Positions 16,569 through 25,995 of a stretch of DNA of 64,000 nt are shown one piece after another; positions within the stretch are counted from its first letter, which is position 1, and every line of letters starts with the position of its first letter. Origin of the DNA: Paenibacillus sp. LHD-38 (GTDB taxonomy: Bacteria > Bacillota > Bacilli > Paenibacillales > Paenibacillaceae); assembly GCF_031157315.1 (NCBI RefSeq), contig NZ_JAVIFU010000028.1, forward strand, positions 1-64,000. Direction: 5' to 3'. A program made the position numbers and the translations under genes. Under the pieces are notes generated by a model. That model did not search any database and was not told the DNA's origin. It was given only the letters and a program-made list of their open reading frames with translations.

Positions 16569-18335
16569 TCATTCGATTTCTTTTCGGGGCAATTTCATTG
16601 TAATTTTCGTTCCGATTCCGATCTCACTTTCAATCTCTAATCCATAGTTGTCCCCGAACATTAACTGCAATCGTTGATGAATATTTCGAAGTCCGATTCG
16701 CTGTTCATCTTCGATATCGGATTGCTCTTGCAATTTGGATTTAATAAACGTACAATCATCGCGTGTAATGCCTGAACCGTTATCTTCCACAGAGATGATG
16801 CAGTCTCCAGAATCGGTATATTTCGCTTCGATGAGAATGACAGTAATGCCAGGTTTCTTCTCCAGAACATGAATAATAACATTTTCAACGAGTGTCTGCA
16901 GCGACAATCTTGGAATCAGAACCTGCTGAAATTCCCATGGAACGTTCAATTCATAAATAAGCCGTTCTCCAAACCGAATTTTCTGAACACGCAAATACGT
17001 ATTTACCATTTCCAATTCTTCGCTTATAGGCACAATTTGATCCCGCTTTTTGAGTAAATTCCGAAAAGATTGGGCGAACAATCTAATGATCTCCGCGTTC
17101 TGTTGATCGCCTTTATTGAGCAAGTTCCCCCCTATCGCGTTCAGCGTGTTAAATAAATAATGCGGGTTAATTTGCGCCTGAAGCGCATAAAGTTGAGACT
17201 CCTTCGTCTTCAATTGGAGCTCTTTGCGTTTCAGTTCCGATTTGTATTCTTCTTCGATCATTCTGTTGAGACGCAGAATCATATCATTAAAGACGCGGCT
17301 TAAATATCCAATTTCATCATCTCCTCGAATGCCGGCCAGCGGCTGCAGCCGTTCCATGTTCATACGCTTCATTCCATTTGCCATCCGTATAAGCCGTTTG
17401 GTCAAACCGGTCGAAATCATATACATCAGCACCAAAGAAACAAGCAGAGCAATGATGAATAGGTATACAGCAATTCGCTTCAGTTGATTGACCTTTAACA
17501 GCAAGCCGTCAACCGGAATTAAAGAGATTATTTTCATCCCCTGAACACTCTTATGGGACTCTAGTGTCTGGAATTTCAGCAGATAAACTTTCCCCTTGTC
17601 CTCAATCATTTGACTGCCAGCATTCTGGTCTTTAATTGCCTTATAAAAAGATTCTTCTTGAAGATGTCCCCCATATCTCAGATTGCGGCCCTGGCCGTCC
17701 ATCAATACCGCCCCATCCGATAAGGCGACTACAAATCGTTGATTGATATTTTCCTTCGCAATAAAATTATAAATAAGACGATTATCCACATCCAGCGTCA
17801 TATATAATTCCGCATTCGCGTTCAAATTGTTCAAGCGCTGCGACAAGCGGAGTACCCCGGTATCTTTTTGCGCTTCGAATGACCAATTCCTGGATTCCTT
17901 GGGATGGGTCTTATAACCGATATACCATGGCTGCTGACGCACCTTCTTGTCAATCGGCCGGACGATCCCAAATTGCACATCTTTATTTTCCGTATATAAT
18001 CTCAATCGAAGGATTTCCTTTGAGCCGAGAATGGATCTGGATAAAGGTTCGATAAAATCTGCATACATATAATAGGCTGTTGGGAACGATGGATACTTGA
18101 TCGACAGACGATCTTGAATTTCCTCATTGGAGTACATAAAGTCGGCTATTTGCTCATACGACTGCAACAGGTAATCGATATTTTGGGATAACTGGGATAC
18201 GGAATAATAGGCATTTTTCTCCGTTTCTTCGTAGATAATGTTACTGCTGTATTGCTGCATCACATAAGCCAGAGAACCAAGCAGAATGGTAACTGCCAGC
18301 GTGTTAATGAAAAACAATTTCGTTCGAATATTCAT
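16569..18335 (-). CDS. YesM-type sensor histidine kinase
   Basis: 588 residues. It has an N-terminal membrane helix (about 8-28), an extracellular sensor domain, a second helix (about 285-310), a HAMP region, the His_kinase block LQAQINPHYLFNTLNAIG with the phosphorylated His, and an ATPase domain with LVENVIIHVLEKK (N box), VEDNGSGI and GLRNIHQRL. These LytS/YesM-type kinases sense carbohydrates or solute-binding proteins outside the membrane. It is transcribed with the response regulator that follows, and a terminator at 18373-18401 separates it from the transporter genes. Confidence 0.92.
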   Translation of the reverse strand: MNIRTKLFFINTLAVTILLGSLAYVMQQYSSNIIYEETEKNAYYSVSQLSQNIDYLLQSYEQIADFMYSNEEIQDRLSIKYPSFPTAYYMYADFIEPLSRSILGSKEILRLRLYTENKDVQFGIVRPIDKKVRQQPWYIGYKTHPKESRNWSFEAQKDTGVLRLSQRLNNLNANAELYMTLDVDNRLIYNFIAKENINQRFVVALSDGAVLMDGQGRNLRYGGHLQEESFYKAIKDQNAGSQMIEDKGKVYLLKFQTLESHKSVQGMKIISLIPVDGLLLKVNQLKRIAVYLFIIALLVSLVLMYMISTGLTKRLIRMANGMKRMNMERLQPLAGIRGDDEIGYLSRVFNDMILRLNRMIEEEYKSELKRKELQLKTKESQLYALQAQINPHYLFNTLNAIGGNLLNKGDQQNAEIIRLFAQSFRNLLKKRDQIVPISEELEMVNTYLRVQKIRFGERLIYELNVPWEFQQVLIPRLSLQTLVENVIIHVLEKKPGITVILIEAKYTDSGDCIISVEDNGSGITRDDCTFIKSKLQEQSDIEDEQRIGLRNIHQRLQLMFGDNYGLEIESEIGIGTKITMKLPRKEIE

Positions 18336-18372
18336 CTCGTATGGGACATCCTTCCTGCCAAATGCGAAAACA

Positions 18373-18401
18373 GCCTCACGCTTACTCGATAAGCGTGAGG
18401 C
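18373..18401 (-). terminator. Terminator after the solute-binding protein gene
   Basis: GCCTCACGCTTA / TAAGCGTGAGGC perfect 12-bp stem with 5-base loop, followed on the minus strand by TGTTTTCG. It ends the transporter transcript ahead of the kinase gene. Confidence 0.8.
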
Positions 18402-18416
18402 GGTCTTCGTCTTTAA

Positions 18417-20078
18417 TTACTTACTCCCTACTGCTTGATTATATTGTTCCATATAACCTTTCCAAAGCTTTGTCCACGTTTCTTCGACTTTCTGGCGTCC
18501 CGCCGCATCGATTTGCCCCGTGTAGCTCGTCCACAATTGTTCGAATTCAGCATCGTTTTTCGCAAATATAATTTTCGGGAGTTCTTTCATATAAATCTGT
18601 ACAATTCGCTTGAGCTCCAATTTATGTTCTTCCGGTTCGTTCAATTGCCAGAGGTACGCAGGAACAGTTTCCAATTTCGGAAGGAAATCCGCCCATACTT
18701 CTTTGCCGTATTTCGACAAGATTTCATTCGTTGCCGGATCATACTTGCTCTTCACATAATCTTTCGTCAATGGCGTCGCATAGTCACCGTCATCGAGCAT
18801 GGAACCATTTCCGAAGCTGAATACCGTGTACGGACCCGAAGGGCCATCTTTATATGCCGCATCCGGATTTTCCGTCGTTTTCTTCACGTATTCTGCTGTA
18901 AGAGCACGCTTTCCGTCTTTCACTTCATAGTTCGCTCCTTCAAGTCCCCAGTTAATCAACTTCTGCCCTTCATCGGTAAACAAGAAATCAATCATTTGAA
19001 TAACCCGTTCCGGATGCTTGGCATTTTTTGAGATGGCCCAGTTATTGTTGGAGTTGGTTGGTGTTTTCGTATTATTATGATCTACCGTTTGTTCATCGAA
19101 CAGGATCGGAATACTTGCGTACTGTTTGTCGCCTTTGCCTGATGCCCTTAGAGCTGCTTCAGAGCCGCCGATTGTCCATCCCGGGAAAAATCCTGCCAGA
19201 ACCGTTCCTTGCGCCAATTTCGATTGCGACATTTCCGCATTCATGGTGAAGAATTCTTTGTCCATTAGACCAGCGTTATATACTTTGTTCAAGAATTGAG
19301 TATAGCGTTTCATCGGTTCTGACACAAAGTTAAGGGAAAGCGTGTTATCGCTGTTCACAAGAAATCTCGCATGATCCGGCAAGCCTGCAGCTGTAAAAGC
19401 AGGGTTGTTCGTTAAAAAGTCCGGTTCTGCCGATCCACCGTATCCTGAGAACGGAATTGTCGGTTCACCATTCTCTGTCGTCGGGTGTTTCTTATAATAA
19501 TCCTGGATCAAATTGTATAATTGCTCTAACGTTTTGATTTCGGGATAACCTGCTTCTTTCAGTACATCGTAACGAATGATGAAATTCGCTTCGTTACTGG
19601 CAGGGGTTTCAGTTGCCATGTTCGGGCTATACAAGGAATAAATATGACCATCCGTGTCTTTTAACAGATTGAAATACTTGCCGAATTTCTTCTTGATATT
19701 CGGTCCGTATTGGTCGATGAGATCCTCTAATGGAATGATTGCACCGGCATCACGGTACTTTCCAATATGTCTCGGCTGCAAATACAGCACGTCCGGATAA
19801 TCTTCACCAGCAAGCCAAAGGTCCATCTTCTGATTGCGGTCTCCTACGATCGGAACGTAATTGAAGGAAACACCGGTCTGTTCCGCCAATTTCTGAGAAA
19901 CATTATTATCCCATGTTTCTTTGGCGTTTAGTACATTGATAGAGTAAGTGATTGGCGCCTTATCCGCCGTCTCTTGATCCCCGTTAGCTTGAATGTCTTC
20001 CGACTTTCCGCTCCCGCAGGCTGCAAGAACACTCATCATTAGGCATAGGCACAACAATAAAGCAGCTGTCTTTTTCAT
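18417..20078 (-). CDS. LplA-like extracellular solute-binding lipoprotein
   Basis: About 553 residues from ATG at 20078 (AAGGGG ten bases upstream). The N-terminal lipoprotein signal MKKTAALLLCLCLMMSVLAACGSG has its lipobox Cys in LAAC, so the mature protein is tethered to the outer membrane face. The body is a cluster-F/family-1 type sugar-binding fold (ENPDAAYKDGPSGPYTVFSF, KYGKEVWADFLPK). It is the last gene of a three-gene transporter unit (LplB-, LplC- and LplA-like) and delivers oligosaccharides to the two permeases. No ATPase gene is linked; such systems usually share MsmX. Confidence 0.9.
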   Translation of the reverse strand: MKKTAALLLCLCLMMSVLAACGSGKSEDIQANGDQETADKAPITYSINVLNAKETWDNNVSQKLAEQTGVSFNYVPIVGDRNQKMDLWLAGEDYPDVLYLQPRHIGKYRDAGAIIPLEDLIDQYGPNIKKKFGKYFNLLKDTDGHIYSLYSPNMATETPASNEANFIIRYDVLKEAGYPEIKTLEQLYNLIQDYYKKHPTTENGEPTIPFSGYGGSAEPDFLTNNPAFTAAGLPDHARFLVNSDNTLSLNFVSEPMKRYTQFLNKVYNAGLMDKEFFTMNAEMSQSKLAQGTVLAGFFPGWTIGGSEAALRASGKGDKQYASIPILFDEQTVDHNNTKTPTNSNNNWAISKNAKHPERVIQMIDFLFTDEGQKLINWGLEGANYEVKDGKRALTAEYVKKTTENPDAAYKDGPSGPYTVFSFGNGSMLDDGDYATPLTKDYVKSKYDPATNEILSKYGKEVWADFLPKLETVPAYLWQLNEPEEHKLELKRIVQIYMKELPKIIFAKNDAEFEQLWTSYTGQIDAAGRQKVEETWTKLWKGYMEQYNQAVGSK

Positions 20079-20110
20079 AAAATGCATACCCCTTCTCTTT
20101 TGATATTGCA

Positions 20111-21001
20111 TTACTCTTTCATCGCGCCGACCATGATGCCCTTGATAAAGTATCTTTGCATAAACGGGTAAACTAGCAAAATCGGAACGGTAACGATAAT
20201 CGTCATACTCGCGCGAATCGATTGCGGTGTCGTTACTTGAAGCACGTCCTCATCAACGTGACCGGATGCACTTGCGGTAACCTGCTGCATAGATTCCGTG
20301 AGAATTTTCATTAATTCGTACTGCAATACCGATAATGACTGCTTACTATTATACAAATAATTATCGAACCAGGAATTCCAATGGCCGACAGCGACAAACA
20401 AGGTGATCGTTGCGATAACGGGCATACTGATCGGAATTAATACGCGGAATAGAACCTGCAATTCACTTGCGCCGTCAATTTTCGCGGATTCGATCAACCC
20501 TTCCGGCAATTGCTCAAAAAAACTGCGGATAATGATCACATTGAACGCGGCAACAAGACCCGGTATAATGTAGACCCAAAACGTGTTATTTAAATGCAGA
20601 TTTTTGATCAGTACATAGAATGGGATCAGCCCGCCGTTCACATACAGACTGAAGATAATAATGATATTGAACAGCTTCCGAGCCATAAACTCTCTTCGGC
20701 TGAGCGTATAAGCAAGCATGGTCGTGCATAGAACAGATAGAAAAGTTCCTACGACAGTTCTAATAATCGATATCATGGCCGCCGAATACAATTGGTCATT
20801 CTGAAAAATAATTTTGTAATTATTGAGCGAGAAAACCCTTGGATAGATGTAAATGCCACCTCTGATTGCATCTACGGAGTCATTCAATGAAATCGCAAGC
20901 AAATTGACGAAAGGGTATAACGTAACAACGCCAAGGACCGCCAAAAATGCATAATTCATGAGATTAAACAATACATCCGTTGTGTTTCTTCGGATAGGCA
21001 T
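20111..21001 (-). CDS. LplC-like sugar ABC transporter permease
   Basis: 296 residues with six predicted membrane helices. The cytoplasmic EAA loop reads ESAKIDGASELQVLFRVLIP, the contact site for the ATPase. The N-terminus MPIRRNTTDVLFNLMNY is typical of the second permease (CarB/MalG type) of LplABC-like systems importing complex oligosaccharides. It lies 23 bases downstream of the partner permease and 32 bases before the binding protein, consistent with one operon. Confidence 0.92.
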   Translation of the reverse strand: MPIRRNTTDVLFNLMNYAFLAVLGVVTLYPFVNLLAISLNDSVDAIRGGIYIYPRVFSLNNYKIIFQNDQLYSAAMISIIRTVVGTFLSVLCTTMLAYTLSRREFMARKLFNIIIIFSLYVNGGLIPFYVLIKNLHLNNTFWVYIIPGLVAAFNVIIIRSFFEQLPEGLIESAKIDGASELQVLFRVLIPISMPVIATITLFVAVGHWNSWFDNYLYNSKQSLSVLQYELMKILTESMQQVTASASGHVDEDVLQVTTPQSIRASMTIIVTVPILLVYPFMQRYFIKGIMVGAMKE

Positions 21002-21024
21002 CGAAAGCCTCCTCCTTTCTACGG

Positions 21025-21993
21025 TTAAAATACGTGAGCTTGCCCGAATTTCTTGGCAATTTTATTCACACCCAAGACGAGCAGAATGCTGATAACAGAC
21101 TTAAACATGCTGATGGCAACACCATAGGAGTATTCTCCAATGCCAAATGAATAATCAAGAGCATACAAATCGAGTACTTGGGAATAATCTTTCACCAAGC
21201 TGTTGCCTAGTAACATCTGCGACTCATACCCGCCTGATACCAAGTTCCCCGTATTCAGAATGAGCAGCATCACCGCAGTTGGCATCAGTCCAGGAATGGA
21301 AATGTGAAGCATTTTCTGAAATCTGTTCGCGCCGTCAACTTCAGCAGCTTCATAGGTCTCCGAGTTCAACCCTATGAGAACAGCCAAGTAGATAATCGTA
21401 CTCCAACCGAGTTCTTTCCATAGACCAGACAGCGTATGGATGATCCAGAACCATTCTCCCTTGGACATAAAAAGAATCGGCTCGTTGATAATCCCCCATT
21501 TCATGAGCAGCTCGTTCACGATCCCGCCACTCGGTGACAGGGACACCATCACGATATTCGCAATAACGACCCAGGATACGAAATGGGGAATGTACGTAAT
21601 GGTCTGAATCGTCCGTTTAAATAACCGTGACCTCACTTCATTGAGCAGCAGCGCTAGAGCAATCGACCCGATAAATCCCGTCACGAGACTCATTAAACTC
21701 ATCGCCAGCGTGTTTCTTAGCACCTGAAAAAATACGCCGTCCTGGAACAACTGCACGAATTGGTCGAAACCTACGAATCGGCTTCCAAAGACTCCTTTTC
21801 CCGGTGAATATTGCTGAAACGCCATGATCCAGCCCCAAAGAGGCACATAACTAAATAGAATGAGAAGCCCTATAAATGGCACGGATATAAGAAATAACTG
21901 GTATTGAGAGACAATTTTTTTGAAAAACCTATTTTTACCTGCCTCTTGTTGGCTGTTTTGTGCTGTCCGATGCACAGCCGTATTTTTGATCAT
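21025..21993 (-). CDS. LplB-like sugar ABC transporter permease
   Basis: 322 residues, six predicted membrane helices after a basic N-terminus (about 35 residues). The EAA loop is EAAEVDGANRFQKMLHISIP. PLWGWIMAFQQYSPGKG is characteristic of the LplB branch of CUT1 permeases. It is the first transporter gene of the minus-strand operon, 38 bases after the end of the broken GH2 gene. Confidence 0.92.
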   Translation of the reverse strand: MIKNTAVHRTAQNSQQEAGKNRFFKKIVSQYQLFLISVPFIGLLILFSYVPLWGWIMAFQQYSPGKGVFGSRFVGFDQFVQLFQDGVFFQVLRNTLAMSLMSLVTGFIGSIALALLLNEVRSRLFKRTIQTITYIPHFVSWVVIANIVMVSLSPSGGIVNELLMKWGIINEPILFMSKGEWFWIIHTLSGLWKELGWSTIIYLAVLIGLNSETYEAAEVDGANRFQKMLHISIPGLMPTAVMLLILNTGNLVSGGYESQMLLGNSLVKDYSQVLDLYALDYSFGIGEYSYGVAISMFKSVISILLVLGVNKIAKKFGQAHVF

Positions 21994-22031
21994 GTTTGAT
22001 CACCCCTTTCTTTGTGATATGAACGCATTTT

Positions 22032-23997
22032 TTATCGAACCTGAAGGATTATATTTTCCACGCGTAAATTCGAACATTGGGCAGATAACATGATTTCACC
22101 TTTACCCTGTGCTCGAACCCATACGGCGATGCAGCCGCCAATGAGTGCCGTTCGATTCGGTCCGATGATTTCTCCTGGACCCGAGATAGTAAATTCGATA
22201 TATTCTGGAATGTAGGAGATGATGTTCCCGGTTTGGTCGACTAATTTATACACAATTCTAGTCGCATCTGGGCGTGTTGAATCGAGCTCCAAGTCATCCG
22301 GCTCGGCTGTGAGCTGGGTAGGAACCGGATTTCGACTGAATTGTCTGCGGATCACTTCTTTACCGTGCACATAACCGACGAACTCTCCATCGTACCAGCG
22401 GTCGCCCCATTCACCTTCTATGTTGGAAATGACCACAGGCGGATATTCGACACCTGGGTATTGATCTTGCTGAGCGCTGAAGGTTCCTTTATAGGTCCCG
22501 CCAACATAGAGCTTCACTTCATCGCAATTGGTAAAAATAGTAAGAGGCATGATTCCGCCCATACTTCGCTCACCGCGTGTCCACAGCGTCATCGGTTCAA
22601 GCACGGCCTCTTCCTCCGGATTGCACTGACTGCGGTAGAACGCGGCTGCAAATTTCGGGATGCGGAACATGTCCATGACGCCATGGTAGCAGATCCGTTC
22701 TCCTGAACCGAAACCGTGATGCGTATTATAATCGAACGCGCACCAGCCGATTGCGCCGGATATATGCTCGTCGATCCCTGCCGCATTGTGAACTCGAAGA
22801 TGGCGCATCGCGTGTTCAATCAGTCTTTCTTCTTGGTCGAACCGTTTGGTTGGATAGATATGACCATTGAATTCTGTGACCATATAAGGCACATGCCGAT
22901 TTAATTCCGTTACTTCCTTTTGATCGCGGAGAACAATTTCAGCCCCGGTATGAATGAAATCATTCATCGTGTACACATCTTCCAGAAATTCGCTATTCGT
23001 GATGCAGCGTACACCTGCCGTTTGCCGACTTGGATCCAGTTCGCGGGCGATGCGGTTCGTATCCGCATAGAAATCATGGTCGTCACCTGATTCGTTGATT
23101 CGAACGCCCCACAGAAATACCGACGGATGGTTCCAATCCCGTTTAATCATTTCACGGACATGATTACACGCAACTTTCTTCCATTCATCGTCCCCAATAT
23201 GCTGCCAACCGGGAATTTCTTCGAACACCAGCAATCCGATTTCATCACAACGGTCCAAAAAATGCCTGGATTGCGGATAGTGTGACGTTCGAACCACGTT
23301 CAGCTTCAATTCATGCTTCAGAATATCAGCATCTTTCCTCTGTACCCGCTCCGGCATAGCATAACCGACATACGGAAATGATTGATGGCGGTTCAAGCCT
23401 CGCAGCTTGAGCGTACGCCCATTCAAATAAAAACCGTCTTCCTTCACGACCGCTTCGCGAAAGCCTGTTCTTGCTGTGTACATATCACAAGCGATGCCCG
23501 GCACCGTACATTCCAATTCGATCTCATATAAATGCGGATAGTCTGGATATTTCGCTATTCATGAATAACGGATCTTCGGAAGAAGTGAATGTGGAGGTCT
23601 GCGTTCGACTGAAGGGACCTGAAGGTTATAGGATGGAGCGTCAGGTTCACTTGACAGCGAATCAAGGTAAAAGTCGAACGGACTTTTCAATAGACGGTTT
23701 AACAGGGATTCAGTTATGGGATTTGGATACATATACTTTCGCATACGAAGCAACGCCCTCAAAATCAACAAAGATCCTCTTTCCTTTGAACTTCGAATCT
23801 ATTGCAATCGTTTTCCTATAACAAGAAACAAATTGATAGACCGTTTCGTCGAAATAATTGTAGGGGAGCATAATATTGGTATGCGGCAAACTTACGGTCT
23901 CAAAATTTGAATCGTCCCAATCTTTAGCGATAAACTCCTCTTCGAAATCGTTACAATATTCCCAGTTATTATTTAAGTTTATGATCGTACTGCTCAT
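22032..23997 (-). pseudogene. GH2 beta-galactosidase/glucuronidase-type gene broken by an internal inversion
   Basis: The minus strand encodes a GH2 N-terminus from ATG 23997 (NNNWEYCNDF ... VDFEGVASYAKVYV). It stops near 23730 and resumes near 23545 (YPHLYEIELECTVPG), running through the catalytic barrel with acid/base Glu in WGVRINES and nucleophile in MVTEFNGH to 22032. Between these points the minus strand makes no sense, but the plus strand encodes the missing immunoglobulin-like domain (DISLFMNNGSSEEVNVEV to GIQLWDLDT). A segment of about 185 bases has been flipped, and roughly 100 residues of the sugar-binding domain are also missing. The 494-residue C-terminal part alone probably is not an active enzyme. 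The gene heads the transporter operon. Confidence 0.85.
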
Positions 23998-24121
23998 ATT
24001 CTGTGCTTCCCTCCCCTTATTTTATACACATTATCTATCACCCCGTTAACTTCGACAACCCTATGAATTATTACTCCATACCTTAGTAAATGCACTTTTG
24101 ATGCAGCCGCGCATGACAAAA

Positions 24122-24154
24122 ATCCCTGCACGACTGAACGAGAAGTGCAGGGAT
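24122..24154 (-). terminator. Terminator of the sialidase gene
   Basis: ATCCCTGCAC / GTGCAGGGAT 10-bp stem followed on the minus strand by TTTTTGTC, 32 bases after the sialidase stop codon. Confidence 0.85.
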
Positions 24155-24185
24155 CCTTTGTTTATTATTTGGGCTTACCTTCAAG

Positions 24186-25643
24186 TCACCCTTTGAGGAA
24201 GGCAACGTTAAATTTAATAAAGCTCATTTCGGTGTCGGCGGTCCCTTCATAGAAAAGGCCTATTTCGCCATTCGCCAGATTGGCAAGACTCGAATATGCA
24301 TAATGGCCTTCTTTAATCAACTTCGAATATTTCCAATCGAATGTATACTTCGTTCTGCCGTTGGGATGTATTCCGCTTTCGTTAATGAGCCCGACGTTGA
24401 CCGTGCCGTTAATCCGACGTGACGGGTCGCTCGGGTTGGCGAAAATGACCGCCTCTTTGCCGTCGATCCGTCCGTTGTATCGGATGGCGGTCATTTGGCA
24501 GTAAGGGGCAACCAGCGCTTTCTCGGTAACGATATGGGCATCCCAAGTTTCGCCTCCGTCATAACTGGTGGCGATCTGGGCATAGCCGGAATGGTTCCTC
24601 ATGAATAGCTTGAGCTGTCCGTCCGGCATTTCAACAGCTTGCGATTCGGTAATTTCATAGGATGTGTTCGTAAAATCTTTTTCGTGTATAATGACCCCGC
24701 CTCCGACATCCCGTCCCTCATTCGGAGATTCGCCGCGATGCCATGTTTGGCCGTGGTCGTCACTGTAAATGACTGCGCTCGCCTGCTTATTGTTATCATT
24801 TAAGAAATAGACGGGGAACACAAGTCTGCCTTTGTTAGCCCCTTGAGCCAGTTGAATTCCCGTGCCCGGTCCGGTGCCGAGAAAGATCATCCATTCCTCC
24901 TTGACATCATCGTTCAAGTCGATAGGGCCGGTCCACGTCGCACCTTCATCATCGCTGTAATAAAGCTCGAGATACGAGGTTTTATAAGCTTTCAACGGCG
25001 AGCTTTGGCTAAATACGTTATCCACTTTTATTCCTTTCCGATAAAGGTTTCTTCTCATATCGACCGTAAAGTCGGTCAATTTCCCCGCAGAGTCGTATAC
25101 CTTGCCCCCTTCTCTTATGGTGTATTCTAGGCCTGCTGCGTCGGTAAGAAACATATACTTGCGGCCGTTAATCATTCTGAAGCCGGTACCTTTGTAGGCG
25201 TTAGCGCCAAAACCGCCGGCCAACCCTCCGCCATGAGGGAAGCCGTCCACAAGCGAGAAAATTCTCCCCGTATGTTGATCCTGCAAAAGATCTTGGTCAA
25301 TATTCGAAGCTTGATCGGGGTAATCGTTGATGACGAAGCCGCTCGCTTCCCATGTGTTCCCTTGGTCAATGCTTCTTCTTATTACGGCATCTATATTATT
25401 GGGGGAATCCCCGCCGCTGGACACCCGGCGATCTATGCCGGCAATCAACGTCCCGTTCTTTGTGTACAGAAGAGCGGGTATTCGATAGTTGTTGGACCCC
25501 ATAAAACCCGGATAAAAGATGTTTACAGGAGCCGTTATTTTGGCCCCCTTCGCCTTGGTTATTTGCCGACTAGCCATGATATTTGCCGGTATCATTAGAA
25601 GCAGCACAGCAATCACTAGAAATAAAGCTGTTACTTTTCTCAA
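24186..25643 (-). CDS. Secreted exo-alpha-sialidase (GH33)
   Basis: 485 residues with a Sec signal peptide (MRKVTALFLVIAVLLLMIPA, cleavage near NIMA). Family GH33 marks are the YRIP motif (Arg54), Asp71 in IAGIDRR, four Asp boxes (SIDQGNTW, SDDEGATW, SDDHGQTW, SYDGGETW), FMRNHSG for a further arginine, and a C-terminal YAYSSL with the likely nucleophilic Tyr. An inserted segment around 160-205 (LEYTIREGGKVYDSAGKL) matches the NanI-type bacterial sialidases. It would release terminal sialic acid from glycoproteins or gangliosides outside the cell. There is no SLH or LPxTG anchor. It has its own terminator, and no sialic-acid uptake or catabolic genes are in the window. Confidence 0.88.
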   Translation of the reverse strand: MRKVTALFLVIAVLLLMIPANIMASRQITKAKGAKITAPVNIFYPGFMGSNNYRIPALLYTKNGTLIAGIDRRVSSGGDSPNNIDAVIRRSIDQGNTWEASGFVINDYPDQASNIDQDLLQDQHTGRIFSLVDGFPHGGGLAGGFGANAYKGTGFRMINGRKYMFLTDAAGLEYTIREGGKVYDSAGKLTDFTVDMRRNLYRKGIKVDNVFSQSSPLKAYKTSYLELYYSDDEGATWTGPIDLNDDVKEEWMIFLGTGPGTGIQLAQGANKGRLVFPVYFLNDNNKQASAVIYSDDHGQTWHRGESPNEGRDVGGGVIIHEKDFTNTSYEITESQAVEMPDGQLKLFMRNHSGYAQIATSYDGGETWDAHIVTEKALVAPYCQMTAIRYNGRIDGKEAVIFANPSDPSRRINGTVNVGLINESGIHPNGRTKYTFDWKYSKLIKEGHYAYSSLANLANGEIGLFYEGTADTEMSFIKFNVAFLKG

Positions 25644-25668
25644 TTTTTACATCTCCTCTATAAGTTTG

Positions 25669-25690
25669 CAGGTAAACTTAGTTTTACCTG
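25669..25690. repeat. Short palindrome upstream of the sialidase
   Basis: CAGGTAAA-cttagt-TTTACCTG, 26 bases upstream of the sialidase start codon. Its position in the 5' untranslated leader or promoter makes a repressor operator possible; it is equally able to form a small mRNA hairpin. Confidence 0.45.
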
Positions 25691-25706
25691 TATATTAGAG
25701 GATTAT

Positions 25707-25898
25707 TTATCTGACGTTTATGCCATTAGCCTGTATGCTGGGTAAATCCTTATTCCGCCAATCCCAAAATTCAAAGGCGTTAATTCCGATTGTTTTTATG
25801 GCTGTCATGCTTTGAACGGGATCCTTTTTGGAAAATACGCTATCAAGGCAAACCGAAATTGCCCCCTCCCCCGGATATAAAGTCAGTAGTATAAACAT
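25707..25898 (-). pseudogene. N-terminal fragment of a hydroxypyruvate-isomerase-like TIM-barrel protein
   Basis: ISVCLDSVFSKKDP, MTAIKTIGINAFEFW and WRNKDLPSIQ match the first two strands of AP-endonuclease-type TIM barrels annotated as hydroxypyruvate isomerase. The frame stops after about 60 residues, whereas the family has about 260. GGGGGAGGGG precedes the conserved start region but no ATG follows it. It lies 98 bases downstream of an intact TIM-barrel gene and was presumably the last gene of the GMC operon before truncation. Confidence 0.6.
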
Positions 25899-25995
25899 AA
25901 TCGATTTTAACGGAACATATTCTTAAACAATGACAACGAAGTAGATGAGGGTGATGTTATGAGGATTCATAATACCGAGCTACGAGAGTAATTAA

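Noticed and set aside
23471..23821. Plus-strand 116-codon frame as an independent gene
   Set aside because: Its central part is the Ig-like domain of the surrounding minus-strand GH2 gene, so it is an inverted fragment rather than a gene.
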